Translations under genes and position numbers: made by a program
Notes under the pieces: model-generated
Seen by the model: only the letters and a program-made list of their open reading frames with translations
What the model was told of the DNA's origin: nothing
Databases searched by the model: none
Part shown: positions 12,695 through 12,855 of the stretch, piece by piece
Position numbering within the stretch: position 1 is the first letter of the stretch
How the letters are laid out: every line of letters starts with the position of its first letter
Source of the DNA: SXXH01 sp041165735
GTDB lineage: Bacteria > Planctomycetota > UBA1135 > GCA-002686595
Length of the DNA: 12,855 bases
Direction: 5' to 3'
NCBI GenBank assembly: GCA_046341775.1
Contig: JBKDQQ010000127.1
Coordinates: 1 to 12,855, forward strand

Positions 12695-12855
12695 TCACAC
12701 CAAGCGCTCCAGGCGCCCCTTGCGCTTGACGATGTCGCGGTAGTTCCACTGGATCCGCCGCGCCTTGCGCAACCACCGCGCCAGCGCGGCCCGGTCGAGC
12801 TCCGCCGCGCTGTTCAAGAACACCGAGGCGTCCTTGAACTTCGCGCCAAGCACGT
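12695..12855 (-). CDS. C-terminal end of an unrecognised protein
   Basis: The minus-strand frame is open from the right edge to a TGA at 12695-12697 and gives the last 52 residues of a protein whose start lies outside the window. The sequence begins VLGAKFKDASVFLNSAAELD and ends in a basic amphipathic stretch, RWLRKARRIQWNYRDI and then KRKGRLERLV. The balanced composition, with aromatic residues and an alternating helix pattern, looks like a real folded C-terminus rather than a shadow frame, and no better frame exists here. I do not recognise the family and assign no function. It converges on slyD across the minisatellite. Confidence 0.65.
   Translation of the reverse strand, partial: VLGAKFKDASVFLNSAAELDRAALARWLRKARRIQWNYRDIVKRKGRLERLV

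Noticed and set aside
10206..12743. 845-residue plus frame overlapping the transporter fusion and slyD
   Set aside because: It is a shifted shadow of two well-recognised genes, extended only because the 18-bp repeat is open in all frames.
12546..12776. 76-residue minus-strand frame over the repeat
   Set aside because: It is made mostly of translated repeat and overlaps, in another frame, the more protein-like C-terminus ending at 12695.

Overview
The window is about 12.9 kb of very GC-rich bacterial DNA, densely coding on both strands, with few Shine-Dalgarno sites and no tRNA, rRNA, CRISPR, insertion sequence or phage gene that I could see. A YdjY-domain protein, an archaeal-style inositol-phosphate synthase and a four-gene GldA/GldF/GldG/DUF4340 block suggest a high-GC Planctomycetota-like organism. 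This is an inference from gene content; Myxococcota or another deep lineage is not excluded.

Layout. (1) Positions 2-3008, plus strand: a three-gene unit of a YdjY-domain protein (5' end outside the window), a membrane/coiled-coil protein and myo-inositol-1-phosphate synthase. The two junctions are identical TGATG stop/start overlaps, so the genes are probably translationally coupled. (2) 3009-3647: a lower-GC gap with small hairpins, a possible 82-residue membrane protein, and a short imperfect 19-bp repeat. (3) 3648-4472, plus: an orphan N4/N6-type DNA methyltransferase. (4) 4473-4651: a convergent gap with three strong GC hairpins. (5) 4652-9511, minus: an ABC system transcribed in the order ATPase, ABC-2 permease, GldG-like auxiliary protein, DUF4340 protein. 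(6) 9512-9792: a divergent promoter region with a near-perfect 25-bp dyad. (7) 9793-11889, plus: one polypeptide that joins a complete ZIP metal transporter to a complete SO_0444-type Cu/Zn efflux permease. (8) 12007-12498, plus: a SlyD-like FKBP prolyl isomerase with a His-rich tail. (9) 12501-12644: an 18-bp minisatellite that starts two bases after the slyD stop and, in the slyD frame, would encode a further His-rich hexapeptide repeat. (10) 12695-12855, minus: the C-terminal end of an unrecognised protein.

How the genes fit together. The GldA/F/G/DUF4340 block is a typical cell-envelope ABC system of unknown substrate. The ZIP-permease fusion and the His-tailed SlyD are adjacent and both carry metal-binding features, so they may form a small transition-metal (Zn/Cu/Ni) handling unit. 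The most unusual items are the importer-family/exporter-family fusion and the cryptic His-rich repeat extension behind slyD.
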